Shown piece by piece: positions 7,784-16,670 of a stretch of DNA of 64,000 nt. The notes under the pieces were generated by a model. It did not search any database. It was not told the origin of the DNA and worked only from the letters and a program-made list of their open reading frames with translations. Within the stretch, counting starts at the first letter, position 1, and every line of letters begins with the position of its first letter. A program made the position numbers and the translations under genes. Source of the stretch: Epidermidibacterium keratini (GTDB taxonomy: Bacteria > Actinomycetota > Actinomycetes > Mycobacteriales > Antricoccaceae); assembly GCF_009834025.1 (NCBI RefSeq), contig NZ_CP047156.1, positions 3,184,067 to 3,248,066 on the forward strand. Direction: 5' to 3'.

Positions 7784-9658
7784 TTAGTTGGTGGGGAGCG
7801 GCGTGGACGACGTGGGGTCAGTGACCTCGAGAAACATCTCTTCCTGTTCCTCGGTGAGGTACGTCGGCAACGTGACGGTGAAGACCAGATCTTCGCCGGC
7901 CGGCAACGTGCCGGCGAGATCAAACGACGCTTCAACGTAACCGCACGTTTTCGACTGGGTCGGCGCGCCATCGACGGTGACGGTGCAACCAAACTCGGTC
8001 GAGGTCGGAGGACCGATCGGTACATCGGTCGGTCCCAGGAAAGCCGGGATGATCAACCTGATACCCGTACGGTCGACGTCGCTGTCGGCCACCTTGAATG
8101 TGTAGCTGCCTGCGGATGAGTCAGAGGTGACGAGCTCGATCTCCGGGGCTGGCGCGGGCGCGGGCGTTGTGGTCGGCGGCGGAGTAGACGGTGCTGGGGT
8201 GGTCGGTGCCGGAGTAGTCGTCGTCGGCGGTGGCTGAGTAGGCGACGGCTGCGTAGTCGGCGGAGGTTGCGTCGGCTCGGGCGCCGGCGGGGGCGCCGTA
8301 CTCGGTGCCGGAGGCGGTGTCGTGGGCTCGACCGGCGGGATCGGCGGGATCGTCGTCGTGGTCGGGCTCAGCGGAGGAATCGGCGGGGGTACGGCGTTGG
8401 TGCCGCTTGGCGGCGCAGGTTCAGGCACCGGTTGGCCGCCGGGCGGGTTTGCCGACTCTGGCTCCGGATTCGCCGTTGGCGCCGGTGGCGGCGCTGCCGT
8501 CGGCGGCGCAGGTGCGGTCGCTGGCGGCGGCGCCGGGGCAGGCGCTTCGGACTGCGTCGATGTCTCGCTGGAGTTCAACATTGTCGCTGCGGCGATGACA
8601 GCCCCGACGACGACCGTGACTCCACTGAGTATGGCGATACGTCCCGAGGCGTTGGCAGCTTCGCTGCCAGCACCCCCAGCGCTACTTGAACCAGCGGCAC
8701 CGGCGGCAGCACCAGCACCAGCCGCACCAACGCCAGCCGCCCCAGCCGCGCCGGTTGCGCCAGCGCCGACTCCACCGGCCAAGGCCGATCCGACGTTGAT
8801 CAACGCGTCCACGTGGCCGAAGCCGACGCTGCCGCCCCACGCGAACGCGGCGAGCTTGGCAGTCGAGCCACCGGCGAGGTACGCCGACGTCAGTGCGGCG
8901 CCACCGATCGCCAGCGGCGCGACAACACCGCGCAAGCCAGCATTGAGATCAGCGATCTCGGCGGCAACAGCGGCACACCGGTCACATTCCTCAAGGTGCC
9001 GCTCGACCTGCGCGGTCTCACGCTTGGATAGTCCGCCTCGGACATAGCCGCCGAGCCGCTCGTTGGTCAGCCGGCACGCATCGCTGGCGACATCTGCGAT
9101 GTGCTCCTGCAGGAAGGCCTGGCGCAGCCCCTCGCGAGCGCGGTAGGCGAGCGCCGCGACGCCGTTGGCCGTCATGCCGAGTATCGGCGCCACCTCGGCG
9201 GGGCTTTCGCCCTCGATCTCGGTGTGCCACAGCACGATCTGCCAGCGCTCTGGCAGGCGGCTAAACGCGCGCGCCGCGAACTGCGAGTCCAGCGTCTGCA
9301 CGGCCGGATCCTCAAACGGCACGCCCTCGTCGTGACGCTCCAGATCATCGGTGTACGTCAGCTTCTTGCCGCGACGAACCATGTCATAGAAGGTGTTGCG
9401 CACCGAGGTCAGCAGGTACGAGCGAAACGCCGCGTCCGGGCCCTGACCGTTGATCAGCGTCGTGAAGATCTTGGCGAAGGTCTCCGAGACGATGTCGTCG
9501 GCCTCCGAGGTGTTGCGCACCAGCTGCCGCGCGAGCTGGTAGGCCGCCGCGCGGTGGCGTTCGTAGAGCACGGCGTACGCCGCCCGGTCACCGCCTCGTG
9601 CGGCGGTGATCAGTTCGGCGTCGGCGACCTGGTCGGCCGAGCGCGCAGCGAACGTCAC
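7784..9658 (-). CDS. ECF-type sigma factor fused to anti-sigma zinc finger, membrane helix, Pro-rich stalk and C-terminal domain
   Basis: About 624 residues from the GTG at 9658, which has GGAG 7 bases upstream; an open frame extends to 9733 but lacks a better start. Residues 10-100 are sigma region 2 (AAYAVLYERHRAAAYQLARQ, SEADDIVSETFAKIF). Residues 130-185 are region 4 (RLPERWQIVLWHTEIEGESP, GMTANGVAALAYRAREGLRQ). A ZAS-type zinc motif follows (H221, C225, C228 in HLEECDRC). A Gly/Ala-rich stretch leads to a single hydrophobic helix near 341-360. Residues 370-525 are Pro/Thr-rich, and a domain of about 100 residues closes the protein (two Cys, no LPXTG). It appears to join sigma factor, anti-sigma and external sensor in one chain. 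How the sigma part would be released is unknown; proteolysis is my inference. Confidence 0.8.
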   Translation of the reverse strand: MTFAARSADQVADAELITAARGGDRAAYAVLYERHRAAAYQLARQLVRNTSEADDIVSETFAKIFTTLINGQGPDAAFRSYLLTSVRNTFYDMVRRGKKLTYTDDLERHDEGVPFEDPAVQTLDSQFAARAFSRLPERWQIVLWHTEIEGESPAEVAPILGMTANGVAALAYRAREGLRQAFLQEHIADVASDACRLTNERLGGYVRGGLSKRETAQVERHLEECDRCAAVAAEIADLNAGLRGVVAPLAIGGAALTSAYLAGGSTAKLAAFAWGGSVGFGHVDALINVGSALAGGVGAGATGAAGAAGVGAAGAGAAAGAAGSSSAGGAGSEAANASGRIAILSGVTVVVGAVIAAATMLNSSETSTQSEAPAPAPPPATAPAPPTAAPPPAPTANPEPESANPPGGQPVPEPAPPSGTNAVPPPIPPLSPTTTTIPPIPPVEPTTPPPAPSTAPPPAPEPTQPPPTTQPSPTQPPPTTTTPAPTTPAPSTPPPTTTPAPAPAPEIELVTSDSSAGSYTFKVADSDVDRTGIRLIIPAFLGPTDVPIGPPTSTEFGCTVTVDGAPTQSKTCGYVEASFDLAGTLPAGEDLVFTVTLPTYLTEEQEEMFLEVTDPTSSTPLPTN

Positions 9659-9696
9659 GGAACACTCCAAGATTGACGGGATGCAGGGGACATCGT

Positions 9697-9717
9697 ACGG
9701 GTTTGGCACGTACCCGT
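9697..9717. promoter_or_regulatory. Inverted repeat ACGGGT-N9-ACCCGT upstream of the sigma fusion gene
   Basis: Lies about 40 bases upstream of the sigma-fusion GTG, in the 290-base divergent interval 9659-9948. It could be an operator or part of the promoter; I did not recognise a clean ECF -35/-10 pair. The rest of the interval shows no gene. Confidence 0.3.
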
Positions 9718-9948
9718 CTCCACAAACTGCCAAAAGCCGGGCTCAGATCACGGCTGTGCGGCCCTACCGCGGTGTCCTCGCGCGGGCGCGGAAGTGACGA
9801 GAATTGGCGCAAGATTGAGGTGTGTAATCACCCACGGCCACGGTGAGCGTGGGGATACAGTGAGAGTTGTAGCCGTGCCAGGCATCTGAGTGAGCCAGCA
9901 TGGCTGGTCATCCAGCATGCCGGTGACAAGCGAGAAGGGACGGCGATT

Positions 9949-10959
9949 ATGGACTCCGTCGACCTCTCACGCGATGAGCCGGGGTCGACGCAGCGCCTAA
10001 GTAGCGTGAACCACTCGCACGCGTCGACCGCTCCTCGCACCGAGGCTCAGTCCTACGACGGCGACCGATACAGCGATCAGTTTCAGCCACCGGGCAACAC
10101 CGGCCGAGTTCGCCCTGCCCAGCGCAGCGGCCCGGCCGGACTTTCGGCGACCGAGCTGCGCGCGATGTGGCGCACGGCAAGCAAAGAGCGAGGGTGGTCC
10201 TACCCGACGGACTGGTGGTGCCCGGTCGTCGACGCCGTGACCGAGTCGGTCGTCAGCGACGGTGACATCTCCGAGCGGTGCCGCCGACTCGGGTGGGCGC
10301 GCGCGGCCGCCGGCGTACCGATGAAGGAGACGCTCGACGACGTACTCGCGCTTGGACGCCTCGTCCGCTCGCTCGCCGCACACCCCAGCGGCGGTGACGA
10401 GCGGGGAACCGAAGTCGACATCGTCGAGCTGCTGCAGGTCGCGGCCGAAGGCTGGGCCGAACATGTCGAGTCCGACATCGCAGTCACCCCGACCGGCGCT
10501 GACCCGCTCACCCAGCTGGCCGACCTTTCCTATCTCTCGGTGCGTCTTGGCGAGATCTATGCCGGTGCCGAGTACGACGGGGTTTCCGCCTGCGAGCAGT
10601 ACGCCCTGGTCGTCGCGTCGTTGCTCGGCCCGCTCGACATGGCCGACAGCGACGCCAAGCAATACCTGTCGCGGGTCGAGACGTGGGATGCGATGCACCA
10701 GATGGCCCAGCTCGCCGACAACCTCAAGTCGGTCTTTGCCAGCGGGGAGACGATCGCGCTCGCCGGTCCGACGACGGCGGTGGTGCTCGTGCGGCGTACT
10801 GCGCTGCTCTCCTCCCGGATCGGCGCCCTGCGCGAGCTGCTGGAGGACGGCCGGCTGGTGCGTACGCCGCAGCAGTCACCGGCTGTCGGTGTGTGGGTGG
10901 AGGGTCTGCCGGCGTCGCTGCGCAGCGCCCGTGCCCTGCTCACTGAGCTGAAGCGCTAG
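9949..10959 (+). CDS. Hypothetical protein with a degenerate GGDEF-like C-terminal domain
   Basis: 336 residues, directly upstream of purK. The first 65 residues are polar and look disordered. A conserved-looking helical region follows (ELRAMWRTASKERGWSYPTD, WCPVVDAVTESVVSDGD). From about residue 185, DPLTQLADLSYLSVRLGEIY has the shape of the GGDEF entry motif DPLTGLANRRYLxxRLxEL, and the following 110 residues fit a GGDEF fold. The catalytic GG[DE]EF signature is absent, so diguanylate cyclase activity is unlikely; a nucleotide-sensing or structural role is possible. AGAAGGGA upstream of the ATG is an acceptable ribosome site. The fold call is by eye and tentative. Confidence 0.6.
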   Translation: MDSVDLSRDEPGSTQRLSSVNHSHASTAPRTEAQSYDGDRYSDQFQPPGNTGRVRPAQRSGPAGLSATELRAMWRTASKERGWSYPTDWWCPVVDAVTESVVSDGDISERCRRLGWARAAAGVPMKETLDDVLALGRLVRSLAAHPSGGDERGTEVDIVELLQVAAEGWAEHVESDIAVTPTGADPLTQLADLSYLSVRLGEIYAGAEYDGVSACEQYALVVASLLGPLDMADSDAKQYLSRVETWDAMHQMAQLADNLKSVFASGETIALAGPTTAVVLVRRTALLSSRIGALRELLEDGRLVRTPQQSPAVGVWVEGLPASLRSARALLTELKR

Positions 10960-10969
10960 CCTGGGCGCC

Positions 10970-12133
10970 GTGGATCAGCGCACCAAACTTCCTGTCGTTG
11001 GCATGGTCGGCGGCGGCCAGCTCGCTCGCATGACCCATCAGGCGGCCATCGCCCTCGGGCAGTCACTGAAGGTGCTCAGCGCCGGACCCGACGAGTCCGC
11101 CGCGCTTGTCGCGCACGATGTCGAGCTCGGCAGTCACACCGAGCTAGCCGACCTGCAGCGCTTTGCCGAGCACGTCGACGTGCTCACCTTCGACCACGAA
11201 CACGTGCCGGGCGAGTTCATCGAGGCGCTGGAGCAGTCCGGCATCGAGGTGCACCCGGGCGCCGAGGCACTGCAGTTTGCCCAGGACAAGCTCAAGATGC
11301 GCCGCCGAGTCGGTGACTGGGGCGGCGCTGACCAGCCGCGCTGGGCTCCGGTGTCGACTCTCGATGAGGTGCTTGAGTTCGGCGAGCTGCCGCTGGTGCT
11401 GAAGGCTGCGACTGGCGGGTACGACGGCAAAGGTGTCTGGGTGCTGCGCGATGCCGACCAGGCGCGCGAGGTCGTCGAGGCGCTCGCGTCTGCGGGTACG
11501 CCGATGCTCGTTGAGGAGCTGGTGCCGCTGAGGCGCGAGCTCGCCGTACTCGTCGCCCGCTCCAAGTTCGGGCAGGCGAGCGCCTGGCCGGTCGTGCAGA
11601 CCGTCCAGGAAGACGGCATCTGCGTCGAGGTCATCGCGCCGGCGCCGGAGCTCGACGAGCACACCGCGACGACCGCTACCGCAATGGCGATCGCGCTCGC
11701 CGAGGAGCTCGGCGTCACCGGTGTCATGGCGATCGAGCTGTTCGAGAGCACCGACGGGCGGATCCTCGTCAACGAGCTTGCGATGCGTCCGCACAACAGC
11801 GGGCACTGGAGCATGGACGGCGCGGTCACCGGACAGTTCGAGCAGCACCTGCGCGCCGTGCTCGACTATCCGCTCGGTGACACGAGTCTGCGCGCGCCGT
11901 ACACCGTGATGGCCAACGTGCTCGGCGGCGAAGACGGCGGCCCGGGCATCGACGAGCGGGTGCACCATCTCATGGCTCGGTGGCCGCAGATCAAGATTCA
12001 CTTGTATGGCAAGGAAGTTCGGCCCGGCCGCAAGATCGGGCACGTCAACATCAGCGGTGACGACCTGCCGCGACTGCGTGAGATCGCGCAGGCCGCAGCG
12101 GCGTACCTGCAGAAGGGCACCTTCGATGAGTGA
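10970..12133 (+). CDS. purK: 5-(carboxyamino)imidazole ribonucleotide synthase PurK
   Basis: ATP-grasp enzyme of de novo purine synthesis, converting AIR, bicarbonate and ATP to N5-CAIR; 387 residues, normal length. The N-terminal [12 protein letters not shown] motif is diagnostic of PurK, and the ATP-grasp lysine/glycine segment [18 protein letters not shown] and the metal-binding region [20 protein letters not shown] are intact. It starts with GTG at 10970, 10 bases after the preceding gene. Its stop overlaps the purE start by 8 bases, so the two are probably co-translated. Confidence 0.97.
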   Translation: MDQRTKLPVVGMVGGGQLARMTHQAAIALGQSLKVLSAGPDESAALVAHDVELGSHTELADLQRFAEHVDVLTFDHEHVPGEFIEALEQSGIEVHPGAEALQFAQDKLKMRRRVGDWGGADQPRWAPVSTLDEVLEFGELPLVLKAATGGYDGKGVWVLRDADQAREVVEALASAGTPMLVEELVPLRRELAVLVARSKFGQASAWPVVQTVQEDGICVEVIAPAPELDEHTATTATAMAIALAEELGVTGVMAIELFESTDGRILVNELAMRPHNSGHWSMDGAVTGQFEQHLRAVLDYPLGDTSLRAPYTVMANVLGGEDGGPGIDERVHHLMARWPQIKIHLYGKEVRPGRKIGHVNISGDDLPRLREIAQAAAAYLQKGTFDE

Positions 12134-12620
12134 GCCGACCGTCGGGATCATCATGGGCAGTGACTCCGACTGGCCGGTGATGGGCGAGGCCGCCGCCGCG
12201 CTCGAGGAGTTCGACGTGCCGTTCGAGGCACGCGTCGTCTCGGCGCACCGCATGCCCCACGAGATGATCGAGTACGGCGAAAGCGCTGCAGCGCGGGGGA
12301 TCCGCGTCATCATCGCCGGCGCCGGGGGAGCGGCTCACCTGCCCGGGATGGTCGCCTCGGTGACGACCCTGCCGGTGATCGGCGTACCCGTGCCGCTGAA
12401 GTATCTCGACGGGATGGACTCGCTGCTGTCGATCGTGCAGATGCCGGCCGGCGTACCCGTGGCCACCGTCTCCATCGGCGGCGCTCGCAACGCCGGGCTG
12501 CTCGCCGTGCGCATGCTCGCCAGCGGTGATGCGGAACTGACCGAGAAGATGGCGAAGTTCCAGCGTGAGCTGCGCGATGCGGCTCGGGCCAAGAACGACC
12601 GTCTCCAGCGGGAGTCGTAG
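12126..12620 (+). CDS. purE: N5-carboxyaminoimidazole ribonucleotide mutase PurE
   Basis: Class I PurE, 164 residues, converting N5-CAIR (the PurK product) to CAIR. Family motifs [10 protein letters not shown] near the N-terminus, [11 protein letters not shown] with the catalytic His, and [16 protein letters not shown] are intact. The ATG at 12126 lies inside the end of purK. A frame extending upstream to 12006 is only the overlap with purK. Confidence 0.97.
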   Translation: MSEPTVGIIMGSDSDWPVMGEAAAALEEFDVPFEARVVSAHRMPHEMIEYGESAAARGIRVIIAGAGGAAHLPGMVASVTTLPVIGVPVPLKYLDGMDSLLSIVQMPAGVPVATVSIGGARNAGLLAVRMLASGDAELTEKMAKFQRELRDAARAKNDRLQRES

Positions 12621-12707
12621 CCAGCGGCTCCGGTCGCTCCTCGCGCCCTGCTCGCGCGGCGCGCGTAGGGTGTGCAGCAGTAGCAGACCCCGCTGGGAGG
12701 ACGACCG

Positions 12708-13865
12708 ATGAACGCCGATTTCGACATCTACCAGCTCCCAGAGGAGCACGAGTACCTGCGCCAGTCGGTGCGTGAGCTCGCCGAGGAGCAAATCGCCCCG
12801 CACGCAACCGATGTTGACGAAAACGAGCGCTTCCCGCAGGAGGCGCGAGACGCCCTGACCAAGGCCGGATTCCACGCCGTGCACATCCCCGAACAGTTCG
12901 ACGGTGCCGGCGCTGACTCGATCGCCGCGTGCATCGTGATCGAGGAGGTTGCTCGGGTATGTATGTCGTCCTCGCTGATCCCGGCCGTCAACAAGCTCGG
13001 CTCGATGCCGATCATCCTGTCGGCCTCCGATGAGGTGAAGAAGCAGGTGCTGCCGTCGATCGCCAGCGGCGAGTCGATGATCAGCTACGGGCTCTCGGAG
13101 CGCGAAGCCGGATCCGACGCGGCCGCCATGCGGACCAAGGCGGTCAAGGACGGCGACAACTGGGTCATCAACGGCACCAAGGCGTGGATCACCAACGCCG
13201 GCGTCTCGGACTGGTACACCGTCATGGCGGTCACCGACGCCGACAAGCGCGCCAACGGCATCTCGGCGTTCGTCGTCCACAAAGATGACGAGGGCTTCGA
13301 GGTCGGGCCGAAGGAAAAGAAGCTGGGAATCAAGGGATCTCCGACCCGCGAGCTGCACTTCACCAACTGCGTGGTCCCCGAAGACCGGATGATCGGCGAC
13401 GAAGGCACCGGCTTCAAGACCGCGCTCGCGACTCTTGACCACACGCGTCCGACCATCGGCATCCAGGCCGTCGGCGTCGCGCAGGGCGCGCTCGACGCGT
13501 CGATCGCCTACACCAAGGAACGCGAGCAGTTCCGCAGCAAGATCTCCGACTTTCAGGGCGTGCAGTTCATGCTCGCCGACATGGCGATGAAGATCGAAGC
13601 CGCCCGCCAGATGTGCTACATCGCAGCCGCCCGCGCCGAACGCGGCGAGAAGAACCTCGGCTTCATCTCCTCGGCCGCGAAGTGCTTCGCTTCGGACGTC
13701 GCGATGGAGGTCACGACCAACGCCGTACAGCTCTTCGGCGGCGCCGGCTACACGCGCGACTTCCCGGTCGAGCGGATGATGCGCGATGCCAAGATCACCC
13801 AGATCTACGAGGGCACCAACCAGATCCAGCGCGTAGTCATGGCGCGCTCGCTCATCGGCCGCTAG
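12708..13865 (+). CDS. Acyl-CoA dehydrogenase (FadE25-like)
   Basis: FAD-dependent acyl-CoA dehydrogenase, 385 residues, full length. Visible signatures are the FAD/substrate loop ISYGLSEREAGSDAAAMRT, WITNAGVSDWYTV, and the C-terminal YEGTNQIQRVVMAR with the catalytic glutamate. GGGAGGACGACC precedes the ATG. In M. tuberculosis fadE25 sits beside purE-purK, so this looks like its positional counterpart. The preferred acyl chain cannot be read from the sequence. Confidence 0.93.
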   Translation: MNADFDIYQLPEEHEYLRQSVRELAEEQIAPHATDVDENERFPQEARDALTKAGFHAVHIPEQFDGAGADSIAACIVIEEVARVCMSSSLIPAVNKLGSMPIILSASDEVKKQVLPSIASGESMISYGLSEREAGSDAAAMRTKAVKDGDNWVINGTKAWITNAGVSDWYTVMAVTDADKRANGISAFVVHKDDEGFEVGPKEKKLGIKGSPTRELHFTNCVVPEDRMIGDEGTGFKTALATLDHTRPTIGIQAVGVAQGALDASIAYTKEREQFRSKISDFQGVQFMLADMAMKIEAARQMCYIAAARAERGEKNLGFISSAAKCFASDVAMEVTTNAVQLFGGAGYTRDFPVERMMRDAKITQIYEGTNQIQRVVMARSLIGR

Positions 13866-13944
13866 CCGCCTCGGCCGACCGGCCCTCCCGTTTCGGCCCG
13901 CCGCATCCCACTATGTGGTGGGGGTAAAGTGCGGGGGTCCCGTC

Positions 13945-13961
13945 TGGCACGCTTTGTGCCA
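13945..13961. promoter_or_regulatory. Perfect inverted repeat TGGCAC-N5-GTGCCA upstream of the ABC importer
   Basis: TGGCACGCTTTGTGCCA ends 30 bases before the ATG of the ATPase gene at 13992, in the 126-base interval after the acyl-CoA dehydrogenase. Position and symmetry suggest an operator. The regulator is unknown; the TetR gene at 16667-17263 is one candidate. Confidence 0.4.
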
Positions 13962-13991
13962 CCTGCAGTACGCCGTACCTCTTGGAGTCTC

Positions 13992-14783
13992 ATGTCCACG
14001 GACACGCGCGCGTCGGTGCGCATCGCCGACGTCTCGAAGGTGTTCTTCGCCGGAAAAGAGCCGGTGTGGGCGCTTGAGCACGTCAGCGTCGATATCGAGC
14101 CCGGATCGTTCACCTGCGTCGTCGGCCCGTCGGGGTGCGGCAAGTCGACCCTGCTGCGGATTGTTGGCGGCCTCGAGACGGCGACCGTCGGCTCGGTCGA
14201 CGTGCAGGGCGCCCGCGGCAAGATCCCGGCAGCGTTCGTCTTTCAGGAGCACGGGGTCTTCCCATGGTTCACCGTGCTGGAGAACATCGCCTTCGGGCTG
14301 CGAATGACCGGCGTCGGGCGCCGCGAGCGGCTCGAGCGTTCGCGCGACTGGCTCGAGCGCGTCGGGCTGAGCGGGTTCGGCGACTCCTACCCACACGAGG
14401 TCTCCGGCGGCATGCGCCAGCGCATCGCGATCGCGCGTGCCTTCGCCACCGACTCGCCGCTGCTGCTCATGGACGAGCCGCTCGGCGCCCTCGATGCCCA
14501 GACTCGCCTGCTGATGCAGGAGGAGCTCGTCGCCCTCTGGGAGGCCGAGCGCAAGACCGTCGTCATGGTCACCCACGGCATCGAAGAGGCGATCCTGCTG
14601 GGCGACCGGGTGCTCGTGATGACCAAGCGGCCGGGACAGATCAAGTCCGACATCACCGTGCCTTTTGAGCGTCCGCGCACCATGGAGCTCGAGCGCGACC
14701 CGCAGTTTGCCGAGCTGCGCCACCACGTGTGGGAGCTGCTGCGCGACGACGTGCGGGCCACCGCGGAGGCCGGAAATGACTGA
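13992..14783 (+). CDS. ABC importer ATP-binding protein (SsuB/TauB-like)
   Basis: 263-residue ATPase of the nitrate/sulfonate/taurine-type importers. Walker A GPSGCGKSTLLRIVGG, Q-loop VFQEHGVFPWFTV, signature VSGGMRQRIAIARAFA, Walker B LLLMDEPLGALD and the switch His (VTHGIEEAI) are all present. TTGGAG precedes the ATG at 13992; the frame extends upstream but without a better start. First gene of a three-gene unit, overlapping the permease by 8 bases. The Phe-Pro-Trp after the Q-loop is typical of this subfamily. Confidence 0.93.
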   Translation: MSTDTRASVRIADVSKVFFAGKEPVWALEHVSVDIEPGSFTCVVGPSGCGKSTLLRIVGGLETATVGSVDVQGARGKIPAAFVFQEHGVFPWFTVLENIAFGLRMTGVGRRERLERSRDWLERVGLSGFGDSYPHEVSGGMRQRIAIARAFATDSPLLLMDEPLGALDAQTRLLMQEELVALWEAERKTVVMVTHGIEEAILLGDRVLVMTKRPGQIKSDITVPFERPRTMELERDPQFAELRHHVWELLRDDVRATAEAGND

Positions 14784-15639
14784 CACCACGGCGATCTCGG
14801 TGTCCGAACGCGATGACGACCGGGCGCAGCGCACGGTCGAGGCGGCCCGTGTCGTCCGAGCCCGCGAGCGCCGGCTGCGCACCCGCGACATCGTCCTCGC
14901 GATCGCTACGCCCGTCGTGCTGCTGCTCGCGTGGGAGATCGCGGCGCGCACCGACGTGATCGACGCACTACTTTTCCCGCCGCCCACGCTGATCCTGGCC
15001 CGTGCGGGCGAGATGATCAGCGACGGCGTACTTCTTGAGCACCTCGGCGCCACCGTGATGCGCCTGGCGATCGGGATGAGCATCGGCGCCGTACTCGGCA
15101 TCCTTGTCGGCCTCGCGATGGGCACCTCCCGAGCACTCAACGCGGCGTTCGGACCAATGTTCTCGGCGCTCTACGCACTGCCGAAGATCGCGATTCTGCC
15201 GCTATTGCTGCTGATCTTCGGGCTCACCGAGACCCCACGCATCCTCGCCGTAGCGATCTCAGTCTTCTTCGTCATGCAGATCAACACGGTTGCCGGCGTA
15301 CGCCAGATCGACCCGAAGATCCACGAGGCGGCGCGCGCGTACGGCGCCACTGGGCTGCGACGCTTCCGGCTGGTGATCCTGCCGGGTGCGCTGCCGTTCA
15401 TCTTCAGCGGCCTGCGGATCGCCACCGGTACGGCGGTCATCGTCATCACCGCGGTCGAGTTCGTCGCCTCCAACACCGGCCTCGGCTACCTCATCTGGAA
15501 CTCGTGGCAGCTCTTCCAGCCCCAGCAGATGTACGTCGGACTCGTCACGGTCGCCGTGCTCGGCGCCGTTCTCACTGGGCTGTTCGCCCTGCTCGAACGA
15601 CTCGCCCTGCCCTGGCGCCGGGGGCGTTCAGGGCGCTGA
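14776..15639 (+). CDS. ABC importer permease (SsuC/TauC-like)
   Basis: 287-residue inner-membrane permease with about six hydrophobic segments. The cytoplasmic EAA loop is visible as EAARAYGATGLRRFRLVILPG, characteristic of binding-protein-dependent importers. The ATG at 14776 overlaps the ATPase stop by 8 bases, indicating translational coupling. The N-terminal 40 residues are charged and cytoplasmic. Confidence 0.92.
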   Translation: MTDTTAISVSERDDDRAQRTVEAARVVRARERRLRTRDIVLAIATPVVLLLAWEIAARTDVIDALLFPPPTLILARAGEMISDGVLLEHLGATVMRLAIGMSIGAVLGILVGLAMGTSRALNAAFGPMFSALYALPKIAILPLLLLIFGLTETPRILAVAISVFFVMQINTVAGVRQIDPKIHEAARAYGATGLRRFRLVILPGALPFIFSGLRIATGTAVIVITAVEFVASNTGLGYLIWNSWQLFQPQQMYVGLVTVAVLGAVLTGLFALLERLALPWRRGRSGR

Positions 15640-15680
15640 GCTCGCGGTCCGAGGGACCGTGCCACGGAAGGAAAACGACC

Positions 15681-16670
15681 ATGCTCAAGAAGATTGCGGT
15701 GCTGCTGGCCGGCGTACTCGCCCTCGCCGGCTGCGGCGGCTCGTCCGAGGACTCTGCCTCGTCCTCCGAAGGCCCGTCGGAGATCACCGTCGCGCACCTG
15801 CCTTCAGCGCTCTTTGCTCCGCTCTATGTCGCGGACGCTCGCGGCTACTTCGAGGACGAAGGGCTGACCGTCAACCTCGAGGCGATCAAGTCCGGGCAGG
15901 ACGGCGTACCTCTGCTGGCCTCCGGCGAGCTTGACGCGATGGTCGCTGGCTTCTCGGCCGGCATGTTTAACGCGCTGGACTCGGGCCTGGAGTTCAAGGT
16001 CGTCGGCTCGATGGGCATCTCCACCGGCGATCCGGAGAACTCCCCGACGGCGCTCGAGGCGAGCACATCGTCGGGCATCACTGATATCGCTGGCCTGAAA
16101 GGGAAGAAGGTCGCTGCTGCGGGCGGTCCCGGTGCGACCGGCGGCTACCTGCTCGCGCAGGTGCTGGCCGAAGCAGACCTCACGCTGAAGGACGTCGAGG
16201 TCATCAACCTCGGCAACCCCGATATGGAAGCGGCCCTGCAAAACGGCAGCGTCGACGCCGCGCTCGCGAGCGCGCCGTTCACCACCAACATCGAGATCAA
16301 CGGCGTCGGTACGCCGATCGGCGTACCCAAGGAAGGCACTACGGGCACCGGCGTGATGTTCGGACCCGAATTCGCCGGGACCGAGTCGGCCAAGAAGTTC
16401 TTCACCGCGCTCGCCAAGGGCGCCAAGGACCTGCAGGGTGACATCAAGAGCGACCAGGACCTGCTGAAGATCATCGCCGATGCCACCGGCCAGGACGTCG
16501 CCGTACTCGCCGAAACCCCCTTCTACACCTGGCTTCCCGACCTCGCGCCGCAGCCCGACCAGCTCGAGGCGATGCAGAAGGTGTGGATGGAAAGTGGTGA
16601 GATCACGTATTCCGATCCGCTGAAGCCCAGCGACTTCGTCGACGACTCTTTCGCCAAGGACGCCGGCTAG
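15681..16670 (+). CDS. ABC importer substrate-binding lipoprotein (NMT1/SsuA-like)
   Basis: 329-residue lipoprotein. The signal peptide MLKKIAVLLAGVLALAGCGG ends in a LAGC lipobox, so it should be anchored outside the membrane through that Cys. The mature part matches the periplasmic-binding type II fold of NMT1/sulfonate proteins (ITVAHLPSALFAPLYVADAR, followed by YFEDEGLTVNL). GGAAGGAAAA precedes the ATG at 15681. Substrate cannot be decided; aliphatic sulfonates, nitrate, thiamine precursors and riboflavin-type ligands all use this fold. Its stop shares the tetranucleotide CTAG with the convergent TetR gene. Confidence 0.9.
   Translation: MLKKIAVLLAGVLALAGCGGSSEDSASSSEGPSEITVAHLPSALFAPLYVADARGYFEDEGLTVNLEAIKSGQDGVPLLASGELDAMVAGFSAGMFNALDSGLEFKVVGSMGISTGDPENSPTALEASTSSGITDIAGLKGKKVAAAGGPGATGGYLLAQVLAEADLTLKDVEVINLGNPDMEAALQNGSVDAALASAPFTTNIEINGVGTPIGVPKEGTTGTGVMFGPEFAGTESAKKFFTALAKGAKDLQGDIKSDQDLLKIIADATGQDVAVLAETPFYTWLPDLAPQPDQLEAMQKVWMESGEITYSDPLKPSDFVDDSFAKDAG

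Noticed and set aside
9659-9948. tRNA or small RNA gene
   Set aside because: No cloverleaf or conserved T-loop sequence; only promoters are expected in this divergent gap.
13945-13961. Sigma-54 promoter (TGGCACG)
   Set aside because: The -12 part TTGCW is absent and actinobacteria do not encode sigma-54.
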